64,000 nucleotides of DNA from Verrucomicrobium spinosum DSM 4136 = JCM 18804 (GCF_000172155.1 NZ_ABIZ01000001.1:4993105-5057104), one strand, 5' to 3'. Numbered from the stretch's first letter, positions 48,032 to 57,285 are shown. The notes: generated by a model not told the origin, from the letters alone. Program-made: numbers and translations.

Positions 48032-50713
48032 TTACGCGGACTTGATCACCGCTTTCCCAGGCTCGCTTTCGTTGTCGGACTCCTCCACGCCCACCTTGCG
48101 ATCCAGCCCCAGGATGGCCACGAACCCACGCGGATCACTTTCGTTGTTTTCCGTGTCGAAGCGCACCAAACGCCCCCGCAGCATGAAGTTTGCGCTGGTC
48201 GGGGCCGGCGCACTCCCCTCCTCAGATCCGTACAGGATGCGGGCGGCCGTGATCGTATCCACCGCTGACACCAGCGCCCGCGTGATCCGGCACCCCACCG
48301 TGTGCACAGAGGGCACTGGCGTGACCTCCAGCACCTGCTCCAGGAGTGGCACCGGGTTCCATACCACTTCCTTCAGGTTGCGCCCCGGCTGCGCCGTCAC
48401 CGTGATGGTACCCGTCCCAGCACTGGTCAGGTCCAGCACCGCACCGCCCAGAGCCGCAGAGAGCTGGAGCGTGTTGGTGTCCGTATTCTTCACGTAGTAC
48501 ACCGTGCCCGCCGTCAGACCTCCCGGCACCGTGCCACTGCTGGCCACTTTCACGGGCGTTCCTTCCGCCAGTCCGTGAGCGGCCGCCGTCAGCGTGTTGG
48601 CTCCTGCATCCGCCGTCACCGTGATCGCCGCACCCGTGGGAGTCGCGTCCTCCGTGATCGCTGCCCACTCGATCCGCACGGCCCACCGGGCATTGGTGTT
48701 GCTCTTCAGCACCGCCAGCTCCAGGCCCAGCAGCACCTCCAGCTTCTTCTTCAGGCGGAGCTGCTTTTCGTTGACCGAGATCCGGAACAACTCCCTCGCA
48801 TAGTCCGTGGGGTACCAGCTCGTTTCCGATCCGATCCGCTCCACGCGATACCACATGCGCCCGTCACAGGTCGCATGCTCACCAGGGCGCAGCTGCACCG
48901 ACTTGCGCCCCATCCCGCCAGGGAGCAACACCGTGCCGGCGGACTCATTTTTGAAGACCTTGCCTTTCAGACTGTCAGAGATCGCCACCAGCGGCACCGT
49001 CAGGCTCTCCACCACGGCATCATGCACCGCCGCCAGCAGCCCCCCCACCCGTGGCAAGAGCGCTTGATTGAACCCCGCCAGGCCCGTGGCCGGCACCGGC
49101 AGATTCAGGGACCGCACCGGATACACCTCCCCGATTTTCGGCAGGTCCCATGAGGAGATTACCCCCTGCGCCGCCACTGGATCAGCCACCACCGCACCCG
49201 TGGGTATCAGGTCCTCCAGCGCTTGCAGCCTGGCCCCCAGATCATCCAGAATGGTCTGAAGCCCTACAATCTGCCCCACCGTGTGGGTATGCGCATTGAA
49301 GGCGCTCGCCTGACCCATGGCCATAACCGTCACCGCCAGCGCGCCCACCGTCGGCACCGGGTCCGCGTAGTCTCCCAGCACCGTCACCGTCAGGCTATTG
49401 GGATTCGTGACATCCACCTTGTAGTCCGCGCCACGCAGCACCGCGCCTGGCGAGGTGTTTTCTCTCACCATCACCACCACGCTCTCACTACCCAGATTGT
49501 GGTCCAGTACGAAGACCGTCGCCACCCCGTCCCCCAGCGTGGTGCCCCAGTGCAGGATGCCCACCGCCACCTGGTCCGGGGTGAAGGGGACATAGCTCCG
49601 TGGTTGCGGAGGCCTCAGCCAGTCGATACCCGCCGGCTGGGACAACTCATCCCACGTCGTCTCCCGCTGCACGGTGAGATCCATCCGGAAGGTGATCCGG
49701 TCCAGCAGCTCCTCATCATTCTCATCCTCCAGGAGCAGCTCGATCTCAAAGGGCAACGTTTCCTCCCCCGTCGCACTGCGGCGCAGGAAGGCATCCATTT
49801 CAGCCGTCCCCAGCGCCAGGCGGAATTTCAAATCTCCCGGCGGCGCGTCGAAAACCTCGACTTCCAGCAAGGGTTGATCCACGCCCACCATGCTGCCGGC
49901 GAACTCAATGTGGGCCGCGTTCGGCGTGGGATTCGTCACCACCCACTCACCATCCTCATCAGCCAGAGGCTCCAGCGCCTCCGCGATCTCATCCGGCCCG
50001 TCTTCCATCGACAGGTTCGCCGTCTTGCTGAAGCCGCGCTTGATGCAGTACACCCCGCGAAATGCCGGCGGCACCACCAGCTTCTGCACCTCGCCCCATT
50101 CCACCGTGCCATTCACCCCGCCATCCGTCAGCGCCGTGATTTCCGGAGCCCCCGGCACCACTTCGGCAAAGGTGGAGACTCCCGCCAGCGGAGCCCGCAC
50201 CAGGCGCACCTCATGCACCCAGATCCCGCCCAGTTGCGTCTCCCGCACCCGCACGAAGGATACCGGCCAGAGTTGATTGCTATGCACCACCAGGGGCACA
50301 ATGGCGTTGTGCGACGCCCAGCGGATCAGATAGGAACCATCCACCTGCTCCACCGTGCAGGCCCCATAGGTGGGCACCAGGGTAGTCAGCTGCGCAATAG
50401 CCGCCCGCACCTGCTCCGCCGTCGCATTCCATGGCAGCGCACCCGTCACATTCACGTTTACCACCGGAGCATCCTCCCCGATGTGCAGCCGCCAGGACCC
50501 CGACACCGGACGCTCATCCTGGCCACCCAGCGTCGCTTTCAGCTGCTGGCACACCCGCGTCACCTCCGCCGTCGCCCCGCCCACCCGCTGCGCCAGGCGC
50601 AGGGCCAGCACCAGCGTATCCCCCTGCACCAGCTTCGGGAACGTGAACGCCGCCCCACCCAGCGTTTCAGACAGTCTCTTGTTCGTCAGGTCGGCATAAA
50701 GGAGTGCTTGCAT
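48032..50713 (-). CDS. Large tail tip / fibre protein with insertion domain
   Basis: The 893-residue product is the biggest distal tail protein. The N-terminal 450 residues repeat a beta-sandwich style (SGSWRLHIGEDAPVVNVNVTG, GEETLPFEIELLLEDEN). A coiled segment (VGQIVGLQTILDDLGARLQALEDL, about 480-505) suits a trimeric fibre. Residues about 688-778 form a separate domain (AAHGLAEGTPVKV, TAGTVYYVKNTDTNTLQL) that also occurs in the major capsid protein. The receptor is unknown. Confidence 0.65.
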   Translation of the reverse strand: MQALLYADLTNKRLSETLGGAAFTFPKLVQGDTLVLALRLAQRVGGATAEVTRVCQQLKATLGGQDERPVSGSWRLHIGEDAPVVNVNVTGALPWNATAEQVRAAIAQLTTLVPTYGACTVEQVDGSYLIRWASHNAIVPLVVHSNQLWPVSFVRVRETQLGGIWVHEVRLVRAPLAGVSTFAEVVPGAPEITALTDGGVNGTVEWGEVQKLVVPPAFRGVYCIKRGFSKTANLSMEDGPDEIAEALEPLADEDGEWVVTNPTPNAAHIEFAGSMVGVDQPLLEVEVFDAPPGDLKFRLALGTAEMDAFLRRSATGEETLPFEIELLLEDENDEELLDRITFRMDLTVQRETTWDELSQPAGIDWLRPPQPRSYVPFTPDQVAVGILHWGTTLGDGVATVFVLDHNLGSESVVVMVRENTSPGAVLRGADYKVDVTNPNSLTVTVLGDYADPVPTVGALAVTVMAMGQASAFNAHTHTVGQIVGLQTILDDLGARLQALEDLIPTGAVVADPVAAQGVISSWDLPKIGEVYPVRSLNLPVPATGLAGFNQALLPRVGGLLAAVHDAVVESLTVPLVAISDSLKGKVFKNESAGTVLLPGGMGRKSVQLRPGEHATCDGRMWYRVERIGSETSWYPTDYARELFRISVNEKQLRLKKKLEVLLGLELAVLKSNTNARWAVRIEWAAITEDATPTGAAITVTADAGANTLTAAAHGLAEGTPVKVASSGTVPGGLTAGTVYYVKNTDTNTLQLSAALGGAVLDLTSAGTGTITVTAQPGRNLKEVVWNPVPLLEQVLEVTPVPSVHTVGCRITRALVSAVDTITAARILYGSEEGSAPAPTSANFMLRGRLVRFDTENNESDPRGFVAILGLDRKVGVEESDNESEPGKAVIKSA

Positions 50714-50745
50714 AGGACGGCTTCCCGCCCCCGGGTGTCAATTAC

Positions 50746-50892
50746 TCACAACCCAAAAAACACCGGATCAAACCCCTCCGCTCGATACGGCCACTCCGGA
50801 TCAAGCGGCTCCACCGCTTCCTTCTCCGTCGCCGCCCGCTCAGCCTCCAGCCGCGCCCCCTTGTCCAGCCCATGCCCATCAGACTCAGCCAT
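50746..50892 (-). CDS. 48-residue acidic prophage peptide
   Basis: The frame runs from MAESDGHGLDKGARLEAERA to DPVFFGL. It fits exactly between two tail genes and has an independent start preceded by a tandem-repeat element 20 bases away. The function is unknown. It could be a tail chaperone fragment or connector. Confidence 0.5.
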   Translation of the reverse strand: MAESDGHGLDKGARLEAERAATEKEAVEPLDPEWPYRAEGFDPVFFGL

Positions 50893-50912
50893 ACTCAGTT
50901 CAGTGAAATTAC

Positions 50913-50945
50913 ATTAGCGTTCCGTTAGTGTCCGTTAGTGGTTCC
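50913..50945. repeat. TTAG-type 33-bp spacer repeat, copy 1
   Basis: The plus-strand sequence begins attagcgttccgttag and ends gttcc. It differs from copy 4 (60924-60956) at one base. It stands between the stop of the 50952 gene and the start of the 48-residue gene. Confidence 0.75.
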
Positions 50946-50951
50946 TTTTTC

Positions 50952-52001
50952 TCATACCGTCCAGAACCGCCCCGCCAAGCCCTCCCGGCCAAGGAACTGC
51001 GCCGCCGCAGAGTTCGCGTCATTCACCTGCGCCAGGATAAACTGGTTCAGCGCATCGCCCACCCCGCCGGCCAGACCGGTCTGCAGGACCAGATTTTCAC
51101 TCTGCCCCGGCGGGCGGAGGTAGTTCGTGGCATGGGTCAAATTCCAGAACAGCCGATGCTTCACATAGGCACCCCAGGAGCCATCCGGCTCCTGCCCCGG
51201 CCCCATCCCTTCCGGTGAGACCAGGTACACCGTGGCAATCAGCCGCTCGTCAGTCGTATCATCCGTCCAATTGCCCGCCAGGCGGTCCTGGAGCGACGCC
51301 ACCGCCGGCGGAGTCCACTGGGATTCCAGATCGATGTACGAGCGCACGCGGAAATCCAGCGCCCGCGTGGTAATCACATCGAACTGCGCAAAGCTCCCGT
51401 CCAGGCCCGCGCCCGTGGTCCATTGCGTGGCCGTGCCCACCCGGTCCTGCTTCAGCACCACGTCCAGCGCCCGCAGCAGGCGGCGCTTGCCGCTCTCCGG
51501 GTCCATACTGGTCTGCTCCGTGAGAATCCCTGCGGTGAACTGAATCGCCGGCGGCTCACCCACCCCCAGGTTGCGGAAGAAATCCGGCACCTCCTCATAC
51601 GTCAGGCTAATACTCCCGTCCGGGTTCGAGGTCGCACTGGTGGCCGCGGCATCCGGACCAATCGCCCGCCAGCCCGCCAGGCGCACCAGCGGCTTTTCCG
51701 TCAGCCAGGCCTCCACCGTGGCATCCTGCTTTGCCGGCAGCGCCTTTCCCCGCTTCAGCCGCTCCCGCGTCTCCAGGCTCACATCACTCACCAGCGCCTC
51801 CACCGAGGCATCCAGCCCGCCCACGAACCCCGGCCACACCGTGGACACCCACGCCTTCCGCAGCGGGTCCCACTGCGGCCGCACATTCCAGGGATGCCTC
51901 CAGCCCGTGCCCTCCACTTCCGTCACGGATACCACCAGCGACCGCCGCAGCGCCGCAATCATCCCATTCCAGGCCTCCGCCGACTGTACCGGCAGGCTCA
52001 T
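50952..52001 (-). CDS. Prophage structural protein, unknown
   Basis: This is a 349-residue protein between tape-measure-side and fibre genes, coupled to the upstream membrane-coiled-coil gene by an ATGA overlap. It contains EGTGWRHPWNVRPQWDPL, VWPGFVGGLDASVEAL and a C-terminal ATNYLRPPGQSENLVLQTG. I do not recognise a family. Its position suggests a distal tail or baseplate component. Confidence 0.6.
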   Translation of the reverse strand: MSLPVQSAEAWNGMIAALRRSLVVSVTEVEGTGWRHPWNVRPQWDPLRKAWVSTVWPGFVGGLDASVEALVSDVSLETRERLKRGKALPAKQDATVEAWLTEKPLVRLAGWRAIGPDAAATSATSNPDGSISLTYEEVPDFFRNLGVGEPPAIQFTAGILTEQTSMDPESGKRRLLRALDVVLKQDRVGTATQWTTGAGLDGSFAQFDVITTRALDFRVRSYIDLESQWTPPAVASLQDRLAGNWTDDTTDERLIATVYLVSPEGMGPGQEPDGSWGAYVKHRLFWNLTHATNYLRPPGQSENLVLQTGLAGGVGDALNQFILAQVNDANSAAAQFLGREGLAGRFWTV

Positions 52002-52321
52002 GGCTTCTTCACATCACTCACCGCCGGCAGCAGCCCACTGTCCTCCATCCGAGGCTCAGCCATCTCCAGCTCCTTCAGCCTGGCCTCCAGCGCCTCAATC
52101 CGTTTCCACGTCTGCCAGTCCTCCCGCATATCCTCCCAATAGAACGCTTCCCGCATCTCATTCTGATGCCTCAGCTCCCGCGTGTGCCCCTTCTCCCGGA
52201 TCTTGAGCCGCCCCAACACAGACTCGTGGTACACCGCCGCAATCAGCAGCACGACCACAATTCCCACCAGCTCCAGCATGCCCAGCCGGAAACGCTCCAG
52301 ATCATCGAAGTTGGATTTCAT
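51998..52321 (-). CDS. Membrane-anchored coiled-coil protein
   Basis: This is a 107-residue protein. A short N-terminal segment precedes one membrane helix (LGMLELVGIVVVLLIAAVYH), and a charged coiled coil follows (RELRHQNEMREAFYWEDMRE, RIEALEARLKELEMAE). The ATG lies at the edge of a TTAG-type repeat element. The role is unknown. Confidence 0.55.
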   Translation of the reverse strand: MKSNFDDLERFRLGMLELVGIVVVLLIAAVYHESVLGRLKIREKGHTRELRHQNEMREAFYWEDMREDWQTWKRIEALEARLKELEMAEPRMEDSGLLPAVSDVKKP

Positions 52322-52345
52322 TAGCGTTCCATCAGCGTCAATTGC
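52320..52345. repeat. TTAG-type spacer repeat, copy 2 (truncated)
   Basis: It begins attagcgttccatcagcgt and then diverges. It overlaps the start codon region of the 51998 gene. Confidence 0.65.
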
Positions 52346-52375
52346 GCGTCTCCCGTCGCGCCCCGGACTCTCCCT

Positions 52376-52681
52376 CTACTCGGTTCCGTCAGCCAGGTCA
52401 TACCCTTCATTCTTCTTTGCGCTCACCAGCCAGGCTGGAGCCAGCCACATGATCGCACCGATGGTGTCCTGATAGAAATCGTTCGTGACCTTCTTCAGCT
52501 GGCTTTTAGGCATCCAGCACTTGCCGCGATAGGGATTCCCATAGGAGTTGAAGCGAGTTGCAGGAAATTCAACCGCCTTTGCGCTCTCGCCCGTTTGCCC
52601 CTCCAGAAGGAGAAGCCCGGTGGACATCGCCCCTGCGTTCACCCACTCGCTAACTTTCGTGAATTTGTTCGTCGTGCTCAC
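52376..52681 (-). CDS. Moron-like small protein, divergent from a helix-turn-helix gene
   Basis: The 101-residue product starts at GTG 52681, placed about 7 bases after a good -10 box, so the transcript may be leaderless; an internal ATG (residue 19 of this frame) is an alternative. Sequence such as YRGKCWMPKSQLKKVTNDF and IMWLAPAWLVSAKKNEGYD is not assigned. It runs in the late-gene direction but has its own regulated promoter. Confidence 0.55.
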   Translation of the reverse strand: MSTTNKFTKVSEWVNAGAMSTGLLLLEGQTGESAKAVEFPATRFNSYGNPYRGKCWMPKSQLKKVTNDFYQDTIGAIMWLAPAWLVSAKKNEGYDLADGTE

Positions 52682-52687
52682 GTTGTC

Positions 52688-52716
52688 ATTATGTCGGCAT
52701 TGCCGACTTTTTGCAA
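52688..52716 (-). promoter_or_regulatory. Promoter of the 52376 gene
   Basis: On the minus strand TTGCAA (52711-52716) and CATAAT (52688-52693) are separated by 17 bases. The first palindromic operator sits in the spacer. Confidence 0.6.
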
Positions 52717-52738
52717 CAACTATTTTCGGCATTGCCGA
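52693..52738. promoter_or_regulatory. Twin palindromic operators in the divergent promoter region
   Basis: The palindrome gtcggca-t-tgccgac lies at 52693-52707, and its core tcggcattgccga repeats at 52726-52738. Centre spacing is 32 bases (three turns). One copy lies in the leftward promoter and one overlaps the -35 (ttgccg, 52732-52737) of a possible rightward promoter with -10 TATGTT at 52754-52759. Confidence 0.7.
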
Positions 52739-52764
52739 CAAATATTCATGTGCTATGTTGGACC

Positions 52765-52956
52765 ATGCCCTTCAAAGACCAACTCACTCAGTACACCGCC
52801 TCTCAGATCATCACCGCTCTCGGATGCCCCAGGGCAACAGCCTATGACTGGCTCGACGGCCGCCGTGAGCCACCCGAATGGCAGCAGCCCCACTGGCTGA
52901 CCATCCTGGCTAAACGAGTAAAGCCAGTAGAAAAGAAGAAGCCCGAAGCTCATTAG
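52765..52956 (+). CDS. Small Cro/CI-like helix-turn-helix protein
   Basis: This is a 63-residue protein. LTQYTASQIITALGCPRATAYDWLDGRREPPEWQ fits a helix-turn-helix of the Cro or excisionase type, followed by a basic tail. It is the only plus-strand gene inside the late operon. Its ATG is close to the predicted transcription start, so it may be leaderless. It probably binds the twin operators and controls the divergent gene. Confidence 0.65.
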   Translation: MPFKDQLTQYTASQIITALGCPRATAYDWLDGRREPPEWQQPHWLTILAKRVKPVEKKKPEAH

Positions 52957-52984
52957 CGTTCCATCAGCGTCAATTAGCGGTTCC
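52952..52984. repeat. TTAG-type spacer repeat, copy 3
   Basis: It begins attagcgttccatcagcgt and ends gcggttcc. The stop codon of the helix-turn-helix gene (TAG) is formed by the repeat itself. Confidence 0.7.
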
Positions 52985-52992
52985 TCCTGAAG

Positions 52993-53619
52993 CTAGACAC
53001 TCCAAAAGAAATGCCGCCCCGGCTGCCCCTTTGCCGGCACGGCCGCCGCATAGGCATGCTTCAGGTTGTGCATCGTGATCTGGTCCACCCGCCGCACGCT
53101 CTTGCCATCAGCGCTCCACGTCAGCACCGCCAGCGGTTGCCACCCCACCAGCTCCTCCGGAGACGCCAGCGTGGCCGCATGCGTGATCGTGGCCCAGTCC
53201 TCCACTGTCTCCGCAGCCTTCCCATCTGCACCCACGCGCACCGCCAGGTGCACCCAGCTCTTCAGATCCGCGTTCGGCTTGTCCTTGCTGATGCTCAAGC
53301 GCGGCACCGGCACCACCTTCTTGTCCGGCATCACCCCATCCAGGGGCACCCCTTTGATCGTGGGCACATGCGAATCATTCACAAACCCCATCTTCACCGT
53401 CACTTCACCCTGCATGGCCGATACCTTGAACCGTGGCGTGAACACCGCAGGCTCCTCATCCACGATCACGCAAGTGCCCTGCGGACTGCTCACGAATCGC
53501 ACTCGCCCGCTCGTAGTGTACGGCCGCAGCAGATCCGGCAGCTCCCGCACCAGGCGGTCCACAAAGGGCTGCACCGGGTCACCCGGCTTCACCAGCAGGT
53601 CATTCAGGTTCATTCCCAT
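52993..53619 (-). CDS. Prophage tail-region protein, unknown
   Basis: This is a 208-residue protein starting at ATG 53619, with GGAGG 9 bases upstream. It contains VDRLVRELPDLLRPYTTSGRV, VPVPRLSISKDKPNADLKSWVHLAVRV and a C-terminal GQPGRHFFWSV. The family is not recognised; the position after the tape measure suggests a distal tail protein. Confidence 0.55.
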   Translation of the reverse strand: MGMNLNDLLVKPGDPVQPFVDRLVRELPDLLRPYTTSGRVRFVSSPQGTCVIVDEEPAVFTPRFKVSAMQGEVTVKMGFVNDSHVPTIKGVPLDGVMPDKKVVPVPRLSISKDKPNADLKSWVHLAVRVGADGKAAETVEDWATITHAATLASPEELVGWQPLAVLTWSADGKSVRRVDQITMHNLKHAYAAAVPAKGQPGRHFFWSV

Positions 53620-53625
53620 AACTCA

Positions 53626-54333
53626 TCACCTCCGTTTAATCAGCCCGTACAGGATGGCCAGATAGCCGTCCCGCGGCACCAGGTCATAATTCTCCCCCAG
53701 CGTCCAACCCTCCGGCCCCTGCTGGTCAAATTTGGGAAGCTGGGTCAGCCACACATAACCGTCCGGCGTCTGGATTCCGGAATTGCCCGGCAGCCGCTCC
53801 AGCACCGTCCCCGGCTTGTCCAGCAGATCTGGAGGGAAGGACTTGCGCACATAGGTACGGCTCACCTGGCCAATCAGGATCGGCCACGTCTTCGCGCCAA
53901 ACATGGGATTCACTGCCTGCTTCGTTTTCGCAGCGCCAGAGAGCCCACCGCCGGACGCCTTCCCGCTCCCGGAAAGAAACTGCGGCCACACAACCCGGCC
54001 CTCCTCAATCGTGCCCTCATACCGCGCCAACAACTCATCCAGGAAGGGGTGCGTTTCGATGGGATCTTCCCGAAACTTCAGCTCTCCGCTCCAGCGCTCA
54101 TTGTCGGGCGAGGTCTCCACCTCCACCCCCTTGTATGTGATCAGCACCACGTGCCGACCTTTCCCCCCCTCCAGCTGGTGGGAGGTGCGGGAATCTTCTG
54201 GCATCCCCAGCATGGTCCGATCCCCTACCGTCAGAGTCTCCTCCAGGGTGTCCACGATCCACTTTTTCACAAGGCTGATCCCGCCCGTCCGGTCCCGGCT
54301 GGTAGTGAGCCCACGTTGTTCAAGTACAGCCAT
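53626..54333 (-). CDS. Prophage tail-region protein, unknown
   Basis: This 235-residue protein is encoded directly downstream of the tape measure gene. It contains DRTMLGMPEDSRTSHQLEGG, ETSPDNERWSGELKFREDP and PDGYVWLTQLPKFDQQG. It may be a distal tail (Dit-like) protein by position. An aggaaataac block lies 5 bases before the ATG, and a heptamer repeat fills the rest of the spacer. Confidence 0.55.
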   Translation of the reverse strand: MAVLEQRGLTTSRDRTGGISLVKKWIVDTLEETLTVGDRTMLGMPEDSRTSHQLEGGKGRHVVLITYKGVEVETSPDNERWSGELKFREDPIETHPFLDELLARYEGTIEEGRVVWPQFLSGSGKASGGGLSGAAKTKQAVNPMFGAKTWPILIGQVSRTYVRKSFPPDLLDKPGTVLERLPGNSGIQTPDGYVWLTQLPKFDQQGPEGWTLGENYDLVPRDGYLAILYGLIKRR

Positions 54334-54355
54334 GATCTGTTATTTCCTATCTATT

Positions 54356-54391
54356 CAGGTCTGATGTCTGGTGTCTGGCAGTCTGGAGTCT
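54356..54391. repeat. Heptamer tandem repeat upstream of the 53626 gene
   Basis: On the minus strand it reads as 7-base units cagactg, ccagaca, ccagaca and tcagacc. It is almost the same sequence as the host element at 22633-22672 and overlaps the end of the tape measure gene by a base. Confidence 0.75.
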
Positions 54392-56676
54392 CACGCAAAG
54401 CGCGGCGTCATATCCACCGGCTTCGATTGGGTGACATTCGGCCGCTGCACCGGCTTGCTGGTGTTCTGCTCGATCTTCTGGAGCAGCGCCGTCTGCCGCT
54501 TCGCTTCCTCCACCATCAGCTCCCCAGGGGACCGCCCCATCAGGAGATTCACCGCACTGGCAAACATCCCCGGCGTGGCGATGGCGTTCTCTTTCACTTT
54601 CGGGATCTCCGGAGCAGCCGCCTGCACACTCTTGGCCACCTCCGCAGCTTTAGCCGCATCTGCCGCCAGGCGCTTCTGGATGCCATCCAGCACCTGCTGC
54701 ATCCGCCCCCGCTCCTCTTTGGTGTCGAAGACCTCACTGGCCTTCCCAAAGGCCTCTTTGAACGCCCCCGGCATGGCTTTTAGGAAATTATCAAACTGCT
54801 TCATCCCTTCCTTGATCACCGGGTCCAGCTGCTGCCCGGCGGAGGACATCGCCCCGCCGGCCGCTATCCGCATACCCTGCGCCGTGGCCCGTAGCTGCTC
54901 TGGCAGATTCCCCACTGTCAGCCCCAGCCCGGGAATACTGCGCACCCCCGCCGCCATGCTCGCCACCGCCTCAATCAGCATCGCAGAGAACTGCGCACCG
55001 ATCCCCAGCAGCACATTCCCCAGACCCGCCCAAAATTCAGGCTTGCCAATCTCGCCAAAGATCGTCACGAAGACCATCGCAGCTGCACCCACCCCCGCCC
55101 CAAAGACCGCCAGGGAGCCTTGCAGCCCCGCATAGAGCACATTCACAGACTCCATGAAGGCCAGCTTCAGGCCATCCCCCATCACCGACAGCGCCCCACC
55201 CGTGCCCAGCTCCTTCACCGCCGTGATCGCCATCTTGAGACTGTCCCCGATGGCCGACCCCAGTTTCCCGGCCGCTTCCCGCACGTCACCCATCCGGGCC
55301 ACCACCGCGCTCAGCATGGGGCGGATCTGGTCATTGATCGGTTTACCCAGGGCCAGCTGCACGCTCTCAATCTCGCCCAACATCGTGCTCCACAGGCCAC
55401 CCGTGGTCTTACCCAGCTTCAGCGCCAGGCCCTCGAACTTGCCCCCGTTGCTGGTCAGGTCCACAAACGCCTGCTCCAGCATGGCAAAGGTCACCTTGCC
55501 CTCACTGGCCAGCTTCTTCACCGCCGCCGGCGTCACCCCCAGCTGCTTCGCAAATTCCTGGATCACCGGAATACCCCGGCCAGTGAGCTGGTTGATGTCC
55601 TCCGCAAAGAGCTGCCCCTGCACGCGAGCCTTCCCGTAGATCTCCGCAATTTCCCCGAACTGCTGGGACTTCCCACCGATCCCCGCCGTGATATCCCCGA
55701 TCCGGTCCAGCGTGTTCCCCACCTTGTCCGCTTCCTCGCCAAAGGCCAGCAGACTCCGGCCCGCTTTCGTGTAGTCCGTGGCCGTATACGGGGAGATGTC
55801 CGAGCGCTTGCGGAGATCCGCAATCATCTTGGTTGCTTCCTCCACCCCGCCCAGCATCACCTCCATGCTCACCTGGAGCTGCTCCGCATCCACGGCCGCC
55901 ACCACCGAATCCTTGATGATCTCCCCCACCTTCAGCGCCGCGAAGCTTGCCCCAATCGCCGCCACCAAGGCCGCCACCACCGCCAGGATGCTGGGACCGG
56001 AGCTGCCAATGCTATCACGCATGCTCTTGCCCACATCCGGCATTTTGGGCGCAGCCGCCGTCTGCGACACCGCCCCCAGGTCCCTGTAGGCCTTCACCAG
56101 GCCAAAGATGGCCAGGCCCGCCGCGCTGGATACCTTGATGATCTTCAGCAGCCGCTCTGCCAGGTTCCGTTGCGGAGGCGCGGCCGCGTTTGCCGCTGCT
56201 CCCGTCTGCTGCACCGCAGCCGCCACCTGCTGCACGGGCGCAGCCTGGCCACGGAAGCGCCGCCACACTTCCGCGATGGCCTTCACCCCGTTCACGATCC
56301 CGGCCGCGTTATTTCCAAACTGTCCCAGCCGGGCAAAGAGGATGCCCGTCTTTTGGGCAAAGCTCAACTGTGCCCCGCCAGCCGCACCCGCCGCCCCTGC
56401 CAACCTCCCATACCCAGCAGCAGCCGCACCCGCCCTGGCTCCCGCCTGGCCCACCGCCGCCCCCGCCGTCGCCGCAGAGGCCTGCACCCGGCCCATGCTC
56501 TGGGTGATGTTGTTGCTCGCCGCCTGCGCTGCCGGAGCCGAACCGCGCCACAGATTCGTATTCACGCGGTTGCCCGCCTCCTCTGCCTGCGCTGCCATCC
56601 GCTGCATGATGATCACGACCCGTTCAGCCAGTCGCTCGAACTGGTCCATGTTCATCGTCAGCGCGGATTCCATCAT
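54391..56676 (-). CDS. Phage tail tape measure protein
   Basis: The 761-residue protein sets tail length and is threaded through the tube. An Ala/Gly-rich N-terminal helix region precedes the tape-measure domain at about residues 257-445, with VVAAVDAEQLQVSMEVMLGG, RKRSDISPYTATDYTKAGRSLLAFG, QLFAEDINQLTGRGIPVIQEF and LGKTTGGLWSTMLGEIESV. Hydrophobic stretches near 165-185, 215-235 and 515-545 are usual for the family. At about 1.5 A per residue the tail would be about 110 nm (inference). GAGGTG lies 6 bases before ATG 56676. Confidence 0.88.
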   Translation of the reverse strand: MMESALTMNMDQFERLAERVVIIMQRMAAQAEEAGNRVNTNLWRGSAPAAQAASNNITQSMGRVQASAATAGAAVGQAGARAGAAAAGYGRLAGAAGAAGGAQLSFAQKTGILFARLGQFGNNAAGIVNGVKAIAEVWRRFRGQAAPVQQVAAAVQQTGAAANAAAPPQRNLAERLLKIIKVSSAAGLAIFGLVKAYRDLGAVSQTAAAPKMPDVGKSMRDSIGSSGPSILAVVAALVAAIGASFAALKVGEIIKDSVVAAVDAEQLQVSMEVMLGGVEEATKMIADLRKRSDISPYTATDYTKAGRSLLAFGEEADKVGNTLDRIGDITAGIGGKSQQFGEIAEIYGKARVQGQLFAEDINQLTGRGIPVIQEFAKQLGVTPAAVKKLASEGKVTFAMLEQAFVDLTSNGGKFEGLALKLGKTTGGLWSTMLGEIESVQLALGKPINDQIRPMLSAVVARMGDVREAAGKLGSAIGDSLKMAITAVKELGTGGALSVMGDGLKLAFMESVNVLYAGLQGSLAVFGAGVGAAAMVFVTIFGEIGKPEFWAGLGNVLLGIGAQFSAMLIEAVASMAAGVRSIPGLGLTVGNLPEQLRATAQGMRIAAGGAMSSAGQQLDPVIKEGMKQFDNFLKAMPGAFKEAFGKASEVFDTKEERGRMQQVLDGIQKRLAADAAKAAEVAKSVQAAAPEIPKVKENAIATPGMFASAVNLLMGRSPGELMVEEAKRQTALLQKIEQNTSKPVQRPNVTQSKPVDMTPRFA

Positions 56677-56697
56677 AAGATCACCTCAAAAGTTATT

Positions 56698-57282
56698 TCA
56701 GCTCACCTTCAACCCGGCCGCCTTCCCGGCCCGCAGCATGATGCCCATCAGCGCCCGCTCCATGCGGCGGAGCCGTTTCTCCATCAGCTTGTCCACCCTC
56801 ACCTCCAACCCCTCCACCGCCGTGGCATAGGGGGTGGTATTCCATACCCGAATCGTCACCGTGCCGCGCCCATCCACCGCCACCTCCACCTCCCAGGCAC
56901 GAGCCAGCGCCCCCACCCGCGCCTCGCGGGTGGAGATGTACTGCTGAATCTCCGGCCAGGGCACCTCATGCCGGGGGTTCAGCCGTGCCGGCACCCGGCC
57001 TTTTACGCGATGCTCCCTCATCAGGGACTCCAGACTGCCAGCCTGCTCGCCGTTCGCACGCGGCACCGCTACCCTGTACACATCACTGCGCACCCGGGCA
57101 CGCCCCCGCGCAATCCCCGCCGAGAGCTTCACGCTCCCATTCGCCGGAGGCGTGACATCTTGCACCGCCTTCAGGATGCGCGGAGCCTCCCGTTGAGCCA
57201 GGGTTCCAGCCTCCCGACGCAATTCGGCCGCCATCTTGCGGATGGCGGCCACGTCCTTGCTTACGTTCATGCGGAAGGCCAT
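56698..57282 (-). CDS. Prophage protein between chaperone and tape measure
   Basis: This is a 194-residue basic protein (FRMNVSKDVAAIRKMAAELRREAG, EARVGALARAWEVEVAVDG, MEKRLRRMERALMGIMLRAG). The pattern of an N-terminal helix with 'tail completion' style strands recalls HK97 gp10-like connectors, but its place between the chaperone and the tape measure gene is unusual for that. No firm assignment. Confidence 0.55.
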   Translation of the reverse strand: MAFRMNVSKDVAAIRKMAAELRREAGTLAQREAPRILKAVQDVTPPANGSVKLSAGIARGRARVRSDVYRVAVPRANGEQAGSLESLMREHRVKGRVPARLNPRHEVPWPEIQQYISTREARVGALARAWEVEVAVDGRGTVTIRVWNTTPYATAVEGLEVRVDKLMEKRLRRMERALMGIMLRAGKAAGLKVS

Positions 57283-57285
57283 GCT

